From: JAGOUU01 sp964609155 | Lineage (GTDB): Bacteria > Pseudomonadota > Gammaproteobacteria > JAGOUU01 | NCBI GenBank assembly: GCA_964609155.1 | Contig: CAZSRF010000030.1 | Location: 1-31,140, forward strand | DNA: 31,140 nucleotides | Direction of reading: 5' to 3' | Shown: one piece after another, positions 24,360 through 31,140 of the stretch | Numbering within the stretch: position 1 is the stretch's first letter | How the letters are laid out: every line of letters begins with the position of its first letter | Translations under genes and position numbers: made by a program | Notes under the pieces: model-generated | The model's input: only the letters and a program-made list of their open reading frames with translations | What the model was told of the DNA's origin: nothing | Databases searched by the model: none

Positions 24360-25010
24360 CTATAAAGTAGCATGCTCTGGATTATTAATATTAACAAACA
24401 TCTTCTCAGCAACTGTAAGACTTGCTTTGAAAGAATCTCTTTCAAAGATTCTTCTCATATAAGCCTTAATAGCACTTGCCTGTTTTGGTAATTCTATACC
24501 ATATTTTGGCAAACGCCATAATAATGGAGCAATACAGCAATCGATTAAAGTAAACTCTTCATTCAAGAAAAATTTTTGTTCTGCAAAAGCGTCATTGATA
24601 CTTAATAGACTTTCTAATAACTCTTTTTTATGCTGTTCGATACTCCCAACATTTTTTTCAATTTTTTTTGCTAACCCATACCAGTCTTCATCAATCCTAG
24701 ACATCATTAAACGGCTTTTGGCTCTAGCAACTGGATAAACCGGTAACAGCGGCGGATGTGGAAAACGTTCATCTAAATACTCCATGATAATATTTGCGGA
24801 ATATACCACAAGATCTCTATCAACCAATGTAGGCAATGATTGATAAGGATTCAAAATAATCAATTCTTCTGGAGGGTTATCTGGGCAAACATTAATAATT
24901 TCTACATTAACTCCTTTTTCAGCTAAAACTATACGCACTTGATGGCAGTAAATATTATCTTCTTCTGAAAAACAAGTCATGACCGAACGTTTAGTGGTTA
25001 TAGAACCCAT
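24360..25010 (-). CDS. sspA: Stringent starvation protein A (GST-fold RNA polymerase-associated)
   Basis: SspA binds RNA polymerase and affects transcription under stress; in several pathogens it regulates virulence. The 216-residue product has a thioredoxin-like N-terminal domain (SVMTCFSEEDNIYCHQVRIVLAEKGV, about 9-35), PEELIILNPYQSLPTLVDRDLVVYSANIIMEYLDERFPHPPLLP, and an all-helical C-terminal GST domain. It lacks the usual catalytic GST residue, as expected for SspA. A GAGGAAAG sequence precedes the ATG. It has a promoter-like sequence of its own at 25049-25079 and is followed by sspB. Confidence 0.95.
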   Translation of the reverse strand: MGSITTKRSVMTCFSEEDNIYCHQVRIVLAEKGVNVEIINVCPDNPPEELIILNPYQSLPTLVDRDLVVYSANIIMEYLDERFPHPPLLPVYPVARAKSRLMMSRIDEDWYGLAKKIEKNVGSIEQHKKELLESLLSINDAFAEQKFFLNEEFTLIDCCIAPLLWRLPKYGIELPKQASAIKAYMRRIFERDSFKASLTVAEKMFVNINNPEHATL

Positions 25011-25048
25011 ACTTTCCTCAACTGGCTGATATTAAATTGAATTAAAAC

Positions 25049-25079
25049 ATTATAACTGTTTTTAGATCATAAATGTCAA
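25049..25079 (-). promoter_or_regulatory. Candidate promoter of sspA
   Basis: On the minus strand a perfect TTGACA (25074-25079) and a perfect TATAAT (25049-25054) are present, but 19 bp apart, a little longer than the 17-bp optimum. The -10 lies 39 bp before the sspA start codon. Confidence 0.5.
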
Positions 25080-25086
25080 TTATTAA

Positions 25087-25118
25087 CGAAAATTCACAGT
25101 TTTCTTTATCAATTTTCG
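25087..25118 (-). terminator. Weak stem-loop after petC
   Basis: CGAAAATT (25087-25094) and AATTTTCG (25111-25118) pair over 8 bp across a 16-base loop, just after the petC stop. It is followed by TTAATAATTG, so a weak intrinsic terminator is possible, but the stem is AT-rich. Confidence 0.3.
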
Positions 25119-25121
25119 TGA

Positions 25122-25913
25122 TCATTTCTTTTTAACATCCTTCCAGTACTCTTTTTTCATTAAATACGCGAAGATAAACAAGACTGATAAAAATAAAAGC
25201 ACCCAGACACCAAGATAAAGCCTATCAGTTCTATAAGGTTCAGCCGTATAAGACAAAAAGTTAGTTATATCAGCAACCATGGTATCGAACTGCTGACTAT
25301 TTAACTTGCCTGGCTTAGTTACACGCAAATCGTGACCAAATAATTCCTGTTGACCTTGGTACTCTTCTAAAACATTAGGCATTGCAACACTCTTAAAAAG
25401 ATTATTATTCACGCCCCAAGGTCTGCTAGGATCAATATAAAAAGACTTTAGGTAGGTATAAACCCAATCACTGCCTCTAACCCGAGTCACCATTGTTAGA
25501 TCGGGTGGCGGCTCACCAAACCACCCTTGCGCATCTTTATGCGTCATGCCAGATTTGATATGACTATTTATATCCGTAGTATTAAACATAAGGTTAGTTT
25601 TAATGCTATCCGTAAGCAACTCACCTTCGACATCTGTCAATTTAACATCCTTTGCCATCCTACTATAGCGCATATACTCTGCAGAATGACAACCTGAACA
25701 CAGATTCATAAAGTACTTTGCACCACGTTGCAATGATGCTTCGTCATTTAAATTAATAGGAGCTTTAGATAACTGGACATTAGCCTCACTAGCTAAGACC
25801 ATACCAGTAGTAAAACCAAATATGCCGAAAGTACTAAAAGTAGTGACCGCCATTCCTAAAAGAGCTAAATAACATTTTTTATATTTTGCTTTAATATTCA
25901 CACTATTACCCAC
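25122..25913 (-). CDS. petC: Cytochrome c1 of the bc1 complex
   Basis: Cytochrome c1 passes electrons from the Rieske protein to cytochrome c in complex III. The 263-residue product has a signal-like N-terminal hydrophobic stretch (about 13-42), the haem motif CSGCH (Cys72, Cys75, His76), a Met ligand in the SVAMPN segment and a C-terminal membrane anchor (LYLGVWVLLFLSVLFIFAYL) followed by basic residues. Length is as in other Gammaproteobacteria. It is 23 bp after petB and is the last gene of the petABC operon. Confidence 0.96.
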   Translation of the reverse strand: MGNSVNIKAKYKKCYLALLGMAVTTFSTFGIFGFTTGMVLASEANVQLSKAPINLNDEASLQRGAKYFMNLCSGCHSAEYMRYSRMAKDVKLTDVEGELLTDSIKTNLMFNTTDINSHIKSGMTHKDAQGWFGEPPPDLTMVTRVRGSDWVYTYLKSFYIDPSRPWGVNNNLFKSVAMPNVLEEYQGQQELFGHDLRVTKPGKLNSQQFDTMVADITNFLSYTAEPYRTDRLYLGVWVLLFLSVLFIFAYLMKKEYWKDVKKK

Positions 25914-25936
25914 AATCTTGTTAATAAGAAATAATT

Positions 25937-27175
25937 TTAATATGTAACTCTTTCTGGTACTTTTTTAACTGTATCGAATTTTGTATAAAATGGCATTAAT
26001 ATAAAAAAACCAAAATAACCAATTGTACATAGCTGAGCTATCATTGTGCGCATAGGAGATGGTTGTAATGTTCCCAAATATCCCAGTATAAAAAAGCAAA
26101 TAACAAATAGTGTTAAAGCAACTTTGTAATATAAACCACGATATCTGATAGAACGCACAGGACTCCTATCCAACCATGGGATTACAAACAACACTGCAAC
26201 AGCTGATCCCATAGCAATAACTCCCATCAATTTATTTGGAATAGCCCTTAAAATTGAATAAAAAGGAGTAAAATACCAAACAGGCGCTATATGCTCTGGA
26301 GTTTTCAATGGGTTTGCAGGTATGAAATTAGGTGGCTCTAAGAAATAACCAAAGCCCTCAGGCATAAAAAATATAACAAATGAAAAAATCATAAGGAATA
26401 CCACTACACCGACTATGTCTTTAACTGTATAGTACGGATGAAAGGCTACGCTATCGAGCGGTATACCAGTTGTTGGATCTTTATGTTTTTTAATGTCAAC
26501 TCCATCCGGATTATTGGAGCCTACTTTATGCAGTGCGGACAAATGCATAACAACTAATCCTATGATCAAAATAGGAAGAGCAACAACATGTAAGGCAAAA
26601 AATCTATTTAAAGTTGTAGTTGTAATATTATAATCACCTGTAATAAATGTGACAATCCAATCACCTATAAGAGGTATTGCACCAAATAATGACGTGATCA
26701 CTTTTGCCCCCCAAAATGACATTTGTCCCCATGGCAATAAATACCCCATAAAAGCTTCAGCCATTAAGCACAGGAAAATAATCATCCCAAATAACCAGAC
26801 CAACTCCCGAGGTTTTTGATGAGATCCATACATTAAAGAGCGAAACATATGTAAATAAATTACTATAAAAAAGAAAGATGCGCCTGTTGAATGCATGTAC
26901 CTTAGCAACCAGCCATAAGAGACATCACGCATGATGTATTCAACTGAGGCGAAAGCACCATCAGCTGTAGGGACATAATTCATGGTTAACCAAATTCCTG
27001 TTAAGATTTGATTAACTAAAACCACTAGAGCTAGCGAACCGAAATAATACCAAAAATTAAAGTTTTTAGGTGCATTATACCCAGTTAAATGTTCGTTAAT
27101 AAATCTATCAATAGGAAATCTATCAACTACCCAGCTATACAAACGAGTGCTATATTTATCAGAATTTGCAGACAT
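25937..27175 (-). CDS. petB: Cytochrome b of the bc1 complex
   Basis: Cytochrome b carries the two b haems and the Qo and Qi quinol sites. I start at the ATG at 27175 (412 residues, MSANSDKYS): AAGGAG is 7 bases upstream and the petA stop TAG ends one base before it. A longer frame to 27202 would run back into petA and has no better support. The product has paired histidines in RYMHSTGASFFFIVIYLHMFR and LHVVALPILIIGLVVMHLSALH, the GYLLPWGQMS loop and about eight to nine membrane helices. The Qo motif usually written PEWY reads PVWY (IAPVWYF). This variant is, to my knowledge, known in Gamma- and Betaproteobacteria. Confidence 0.96.
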   Translation of the reverse strand: MSANSDKYSTRLYSWVVDRFPIDRFINEHLTGYNAPKNFNFWYYFGSLALVVLVNQILTGIWLTMNYVPTADGAFASVEYIMRDVSYGWLLRYMHSTGASFFFIVIYLHMFRSLMYGSHQKPRELVWLFGMIIFLCLMAEAFMGYLLPWGQMSFWGAKVITSLFGAIPLIGDWIVTFITGDYNITTTTLNRFFALHVVALPILIIGLVVMHLSALHKVGSNNPDGVDIKKHKDPTTGIPLDSVAFHPYYTVKDIVGVVVFLMIFSFVIFFMPEGFGYFLEPPNFIPANPLKTPEHIAPVWYFTPFYSILRAIPNKLMGVIAMGSAVAVLFVIPWLDRSPVRSIRYRGLYYKVALTLFVICFFILGYLGTLQPSPMRTMIAQLCTIGYFGFFILMPFYTKFDTVKKVPERVTY

Positions 27176-27176
27176 T

Positions 27177-27821
27177 CTATGCTCCTTGTTGCTCATCAAC
27201 ACCGATTAATACCAAGTGATCTTTGATGTACTTATGCGGCGGAACAGTTAAATTAAGAGGTGCTGGCACATTTTTAAATACACGACCCGCCATATCATAC
27301 CCCGAACCATGGCAAGGACAAAAGTACCCACCTGGCCAAGAACTAGAAATACTACCTATTTCAGGTTTTAGTAAAGGAGTACACCCTAAATGCGTACAGA
27401 TTCCAGTTATTACTAGAAATTCTGGCTTTATCGAACGATGAGTATTTTTAGCATACGCAGGCTGTTCACTTTCATTAGAATTAGGATCGCGCAATGTATC
27501 ATTTAACTTAGCTAATTCATCCAGCATCGCTTCCGTACGACGCACGATAAAAACTGGCCTACCACGCCATTCATAAATTACTTGTTCACCTGGACGTAGT
27601 TTACTTATGTCTGCTTCCACAGGAGATCCAGCAGCTAAGGCTCTGGCGCTTGGTTGCCAAGAAGCTAAGAAAGGAAATGAGGCATACGCTAAACCTACTC
27701 CACCTATTACTGTAGTTGCTTTCGTTAAAAATTTTCTTCTACTATGATCTACATTATCAAGCCCATTGCCATCAGTTTGACATGCTTTTGACTCGCAAGG
27801 ATCTTTTGTACAATCATTCAC
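27177..27821 (-). CDS. petA: Rieske iron-sulfur subunit of the bc1 complex
   Basis: The Rieske protein takes an electron from quinol at the Qo site. The 214-residue product has a twin-arginine signal-anchor (SRRKFL at about 27-32 followed by a hydrophobic stretch), CTHLGC (142-147) and CPCHGSGYD (168-176), which bind the 2Fe-2S cluster. The N-terminus carries an extra stretch with three cysteines (Cys4, Cys9, Cys14) before the twin arginines, which is not usual. It is the first gene of petABC; a TTGAGT/TATCAT pair precedes it. A GGAG is 12 bases before the ATG, a slightly long spacing, but no other Met is available in frame. Confidence 0.96.
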   Translation of the reverse strand: MNDCTKDPCESKACQTDGNGLDNVDHSRRKFLTKATTVIGGVGLAYASFPFLASWQPSARALAAGSPVEADISKLRPGEQVIYEWRGRPVFIVRRTEAMLDELAKLNDTLRDPNSNESEQPAYAKNTHRSIKPEFLVITGICTHLGCTPLLKPEIGSISSSWPGGYFCPCHGSGYDMAGRVFKNVPAPLNLTVPPHKYIKDHLVLIGVDEQQGA

Positions 27822-27863
27822 ACTAGCTACTCCAAAGGTCTAAAAAGTAATACAATCCGAGCA

Positions 27864-27892
27864 ATGATAAAAAACTTCTACTAAAAACTCAA
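27864..27892 (-). promoter_or_regulatory. Candidate promoter of petABC
   Basis: On the minus strand TTGAGT (27887-27892) and TATCAT (27864-27869) lie 17 bp apart, the ideal spacing, 42 bp before the petA start. Confidence 0.5.
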
Positions 27893-27957
27893 GAAGAAAA
27901 TTCCAAGTCAGCATAATTAAATATTTTAATTATTTTTAAATCTTTATAGAATAACAC

Positions 27958-28009
27958 TTAAACATATTGATATTTTCATGTGTTGCAACTAAATATAGTA
28001 TATGTTTAA
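27958..28009. repeat. Inverted repeat spanning the patatin-like gene start
   Basis: TTAAACATAT (27958-27967) and ATATGTTTAA (28000-28009) are perfectly complementary across 32 bp. The right arm contains the start codon of the phospholipase gene at 28002. It could hide the start in a long transcript or be a regulator site, but such AT-rich repeats also arise by chance. Confidence 0.35.
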
Positions 28010-29030
28010 AATATTAAGTCTAGATGGTGGCGGTGCACGCGGATCTTTTATTGCAGGATTCCTCTTAGAGCTAGAGGAAAAAGCGGGTGAACCTCTGCAT
28101 GAATATTTCGATCTTTTAGCAGGGACTTCAACAGGCTCTGTTGTCGCTGTTTTATTGGCTCTTGGGCACCCCATGAGTAACATTGAGGCTATTTACTCAG
28201 CCCACTTAAAAAAGGTCTTTACAATCCGTGAGCCCTATTTTGCTAGCATCTTTGGTAGAGTTTTTACTTTTATCTTCAACCCCCCTACAAAATACTTTAC
28301 TGGAGTGACATTAAATGAGCTGTTCAGTTCCCGTTATTCTTTTGAAGGTGTTATTGCTTTATTAAAAAACTTTACAGATAATATAAAATTATCTGACATA
28401 GATAAAACCAGATTAGTCATTCCGTCAACCAACCTAATTCAGGGTAAACCCTATGTTTTTAAAACATGTCACTTGCCAGGGGCTCACGATAATTATAACT
28501 TTAATACTCTTGATGTTATATTAGCCAGTGCAGCAGCTCCCGGATATTTTGATCCTATCACTTTACCAGGTCATGGTATATTCTCCGATGGTGGTATATG
28601 GGCAAATAATCCAGGGTTAGCAGCCTATGCTGAAGCTGTCAAAATATCCTCAGAATGCACTAGAGATACTGATCCAAAGTTTCACCCTAATAGCATCAGA
28701 ATGCTTTCTATAGGAACTGGACACGCTGTGGATAACTTTGCTCCCCCTTATCGTAAGGCAGGTGTCCGTTGGTGGTCGCGAAGGTTGATGGATTTAATGT
28801 TTGAATCTCAAACTCAAAGCTCCAGTTATTATTTAGAACAACTATTGCATAAAAATTATTTCCGTATTAATTATGAGCGCCCTAATCCTAATTGGGGGCA
28901 ACTAGATGACTATAAACATGCAAAAGATATGTCGCAAATGGGTAGACTAATCGCTCGAAAAAAATATCCTATCATAAGAGACCTATTTTTATCAGAAAAA
29001 AAGCAACCCTTTGTTCCTTATAAATCATAA
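28002..29030 (+). CDS. Patatin-like phospholipase
   Basis: The 342-residue product carries the full patatin signature: oxyanion loop GGGARG (9-14), nucleophile elbow GTSTG with Ser43, and the catalytic Asp in SDGG (Asp196). The family hydrolyses acyl esters of phospholipids (phospholipase A activity). There is no signal peptide, so it acts in the cytoplasm or is translocated by a specialised secretion system, as known for patatin effectors of Legionella and Rickettsia. The start is fixed by the LSLDGGG motif at residue 5 on. No Shine-Dalgarno precedes it. It does not lie next to CBASS cyclase genes, so an anti-phage CapV role is not supported. It ends 1 bp from the stop of the convergent next gene. 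Confidence 0.88.
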   Translation: MFKILSLDGGGARGSFIAGFLLELEEKAGEPLHEYFDLLAGTSTGSVVAVLLALGHPMSNIEAIYSAHLKKVFTIREPYFASIFGRVFTFIFNPPTKYFTGVTLNELFSSRYSFEGVIALLKNFTDNIKLSDIDKTRLVIPSTNLIQGKPYVFKTCHLPGAHDNYNFNTLDVILASAAAPGYFDPITLPGHGIFSDGGIWANNPGLAAYAEAVKISSECTRDTDPKFHPNSIRMLSIGTGHAVDNFAPPYRKAGVRWWSRRLMDLMFESQTQSSSYYLEQLLHKNYFRINYERPNPNWGQLDDYKHAKDMSQMGRLIARKKYPIIRDLFLSEKKQPFVPYKS

Positions 29031-29031
29031 A

Positions 29032-30669
29032 TTATTTTAAATTACTTATAGGATTAACAATTACTGTAACCAATGACTTACTCTGGTTACCCTTTGAGCT
29101 AGAGGCTGTATATTTAAAGCTAGCTGTCCCTGAAAAACCTTTATTCGGTATAAATATAATCCTACCATCTTTTAATTTTACCGTTCCGTTTACTGGCTCA
29201 TCGACATTGGTTATGGTTAAAATATCTTGATCATCATTGATATCATTACTTAATAATTCTTTAGGTGCCAATACGATAGATACATTTTCATTCGTAACAA
29301 ATTTATCTGGCGAAGTAACAATAGCATCATCTACAGGAGCAACAGTAATATTGACAACGCCGGCACTAGTGTCACTACCATTTGCACTTGCAATATTATA
29401 GGTAAAACTGTCCTCACCATTGTAATTATGATTTGGACTATAAATAAAAAAGCTTTTATCATCGGATAAGCTCACTTTGCCATGCTCTGGTACTGTTAGA
29501 GAAGTGATAGCAATACCATTGTGGTCTTTGTCAACATCATTAGCGAATAACTCAGCAACGTTAACGGTCTTTGGAGTGTCTTCGTCTGTTTTAATACTGT
29601 CATCATGTGCTACTATCGTATCCGTAGATTCTGGTGAAATATACACTTTTACTAAACCAGAACTTGACTCTTTTCCATCAGAAACAGTGTAGGTAAAAAT
29701 ATCAGTGCCATTAAAACCGGTTTTTGAATTATATATTAGCTTATCGCCAGGTTCATCATAAGTTATATCTGCATTCAAAGATGGCGTGATCCCTGTCACA
29801 GTAAGTTGATCAGAATCACTGTCAGTATCATTAGCTAATAAACTTGTAAAAGGAATGTCTAGCGGTACTCCTGTATTAGTAGTAAATTTATCTATATTTG
29901 CTTTTGGTGCGTGATTAACAGCAACAATATTAAATCTAACAGTTGCTGTATCAGTTGCACCATTGCTATCTTGTACCGTATAAGTAAAAGAATCAGGACC
30001 ATGATAATTAGCTTTGGGCGTGTATATCACCTCGCTGCCTGCAAGGTATAAGATACCACCTTTTTCAGAACTTGGACTTACAGATATAATACTTAAAGTA
30101 TCTTTATCAATATCAGTATCATTGATCAATAAATCTTGTGTTGAAATCACTATATTAGAACTATCTTCTTTTATCTCAGCTTTATTAAAGTTTACAAGCT
30201 CATCATCTGCTGCAACAGGAGGGTCATTTAATTTAGTAACAACGATATCTACTGTTCCTGTAGAGTTATCTGATAAACGATAACGAAAATTAGTAGTGCC
30301 CGAGTAGTTTTTCTCTGGAATAAAAACTACATCTCCATTGACACTAAGACTAACCTCACCATGATCGCCATTGAATACTTCAATGATTTTTAATTTTTTT
30401 TTATTAGGTTTATCTAGCTTATCAATAATATCTTGAGGTTTTATTTCTAGTCTTTTATCTTCACGCGTAGTAAAAGCCTTTGAATCTACGCTCATTATTT
30501 CTGGCTTTGATAGTGATGTTCCCGATTCTATAAGATTATTGAGAATATCAGAAGCATTTAAAGAAGGTGCTGAAAAGCTGCAAGATATGATACAAGATAG
30601 GATATAAGCTATAATTACAGTAGCTATTAGTTTTTTTAATAAGTATTCTGAGATACATTTTTTGTGCAT
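29032..30669 (-). CDS. Cadherin-like tandem-repeat lipoprotein
   Basis: The 545-residue product has a signal peptide with a lipobox IISC (Cys30, +2 Ser) and about five tandem Ig/cadherin-like repeats of about 95 residues. The repeats share VxxxDLLxNDTDxDxDxLxI and then YTPxxNYxGxDxFTYTVxD patterns; the acidic NDTDIDKD, NDTDSDSD, NDVDKDH and NDINDDQD segments resemble calcium-binding loops. The first repeat is partial (from about residue 80). These repeats are typical of bacterial surface adhesins and VCBS/cadherin-like proteins, often much larger. No C-terminal secretion domain is seen, so it is a small anchored version. A role in adhesion is inferred. No Shine-Dalgarno is obvious at the ATG. 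Confidence 0.82.
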   Translation of the reverse strand: MHKKCISEYLLKKLIATVIIAYILSCIISCSFSAPSLNASDILNNLIESGTSLSKPEIMSVDSKAFTTREDKRLEIKPQDIIDKLDKPNKKKLKIIEVFNGDHGEVSLSVNGDVVFIPEKNYSGTTNFRYRLSDNSTGTVDIVVTKLNDPPVAADDELVNFNKAEIKEDSSNIVISTQDLLINDTDIDKDTLSIISVSPSSEKGGILYLAGSEVIYTPKANYHGPDSFTYTVQDSNGATDTATVRFNIVAVNHAPKANIDKFTTNTGVPLDIPFTSLLANDTDSDSDQLTVTGITPSLNADITYDEPGDKLIYNSKTGFNGTDIFTYTVSDGKESSSGLVKVYISPESTDTIVAHDDSIKTDEDTPKTVNVAELFANDVDKDHNGIAITSLTVPEHGKVSLSDDKSFFIYSPNHNYNGEDSFTYNIASANGSDTSAGVVNITVAPVDDAIVTSPDKFVTNENVSIVLAPKELLSNDINDDQDILTITNVDEPVNGTVKLKDGRIIFIPNKGFSGTASFKYTASSSKGNQSKSLVTVIVNPISNLK

Positions 30670-31140
30670 AACATACCAAATTATAATTCGAGTAATTTAA
30701 ATAGTAGTAATTTAATTGACTTTGTTCAACTGCCATGGTTTAGTTCAACAGTTGACCTATTTATACGAATCCTAGCATGTTTTTTCAGCTACATTTAATT
30801 TGCATTTCTGATCCTATCAATATCCATTCTGGTTTGCTTCGAAAACTGCGAGCGCGCTTCTCACCTCTCACTATCAGTGTTGGCAGTTTTCTCGCAATGA
30901 CGTAGTTCAGTGAATCACTAAATGAATCTTTAGTTAAGCTAATTTAACATATGAATCGAAGATTTTGAACAGGCTCTTAAACAAAGATTTTTAATCTGAT
31001 CTTTTAAGCTACAAAATTTATTCCAAGCCTCACAGCACACATCTAAAATATCTTGATACCCAGAATAACAAACAACAAGTTGCTAAATCTCTATCTCTCA
31101 TTCTAATAAAAAATCAGACATAAAAAAACCCTGCATGTTG
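30670..31140. other. Noncoding stretch with degenerate repeats at the window end
   Basis: No convincing gene is seen. Upstream of the cadherin-like gene are a CAACTG/CAGTTG inverted repeat and GTTCAAC direct repeats (about 30723-30755). At about 30839-30901, GAAAACTGC and GCAGTTTTC face each other around GAGCGCGCTTC; the right side continues into TCTCGCAATGACG, a fragment type often found in dispersed repeats. The last 20 bases (AAAAAAACCCTGCATGTTG) look like half of a terminator hairpin whose other arm would lie beyond the window. Confidence 0.4.

Noticed and set aside
28002..29030. CapV effector of a CBASS anti-phage system
   Set aside because: The patatin motifs fit, but no cyclase or other CBASS gene is next to it; neighbours are petABC and a cadherin-like gene.
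29477..30283. Plus-strand frames within the cadherin-like gene
   Set aside because: They are shadows of the repeat-coding strand, with no signal of their own.
1..31140. CRISPR array, tRNA or rRNA genes
   Set aside because: No regularly spaced direct repeats with variable spacers, no tRNA cloverleaf and no rRNA segments were found by eye.

Overview
The window is an AT-rich stretch of a gammaproteobacterial chromosome. The strongest argument is gene order. A division and cell wall block (ftsW-murD-mraY-murF-murE-ftsI-ftsL-rsmH, read on the minus strand) leads to rnpB, then rsmI divergent from lpoA-yraN-gmhA-dolP, then sspB-sspA-petC-petB-petA. From memory, Pseudomonas and related Gammaproteobacteria keep this succession. 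The low GC, lack of mraZ, several secreted or effector-like proteins and degenerate palindromic repeats suggest a host-associated lineage such as Legionellales. That placement is an inference.

Layout. 1-156: palindromic intergenic repeat. 157-10395: the dcw block. 10416-10780: RNase P RNA with a recognisable sigma70-type promoter. 10823-13554: an accessory pair, a thaumatin-like lipoprotein translationally coupled to a beta-barrel outer membrane protein, inserted between rnpB and rsmI. 13580-18041: rsmI and, divergently, lpoA, yraN, gmhA/diaA-like and dolP. 18042-23173: an accessory island with a Cro/CI-LexA-like regulator that has lost its protease serine, a small His/Arg-rich protein, a secreted trypsin-like protease, a protein with a glycosyltransferase DXD-like motif, and alanine dehydrogenase. 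23345-23635: a 291-bp nested-palindrome element with direct repeats at both ends, resembling a nonautonomous mobile element. 23658-27821: sspB, sspA and the cytochrome bc1 operon petABC. 28002-30669: a patatin-like phospholipase and a cadherin-like repeat lipoprotein, tail to tail with 1 bp between stop codons. 30670-31140: noncoding.

Functionally the core genes cover septal peptidoglycan synthesis (lipid I precursors, MraY, FtsW/FtsI and, further on, the PBP activator LpoA), envelope integrity (DolP), RNA processing and rRNA methylation (RnpB, RsmH, RsmI), ssrA-tag proteolysis (SspB) and respiration (bc1). The accessory genes fill the joints of this conserved order. They are mostly exported or effector-like, and several lack an obvious Shine-Dalgarno sequence. 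The most interesting items are the thaumatin-like lipoprotein/barrel pair, the possible glycosyltransferase with an 11-bp-phased direct-repeat array before its promoter, the regulator with a perfect 15-nt palindrome, and the 291-bp element next to sspB. All assignments rest on reading motifs and synteny; no database search was possible.
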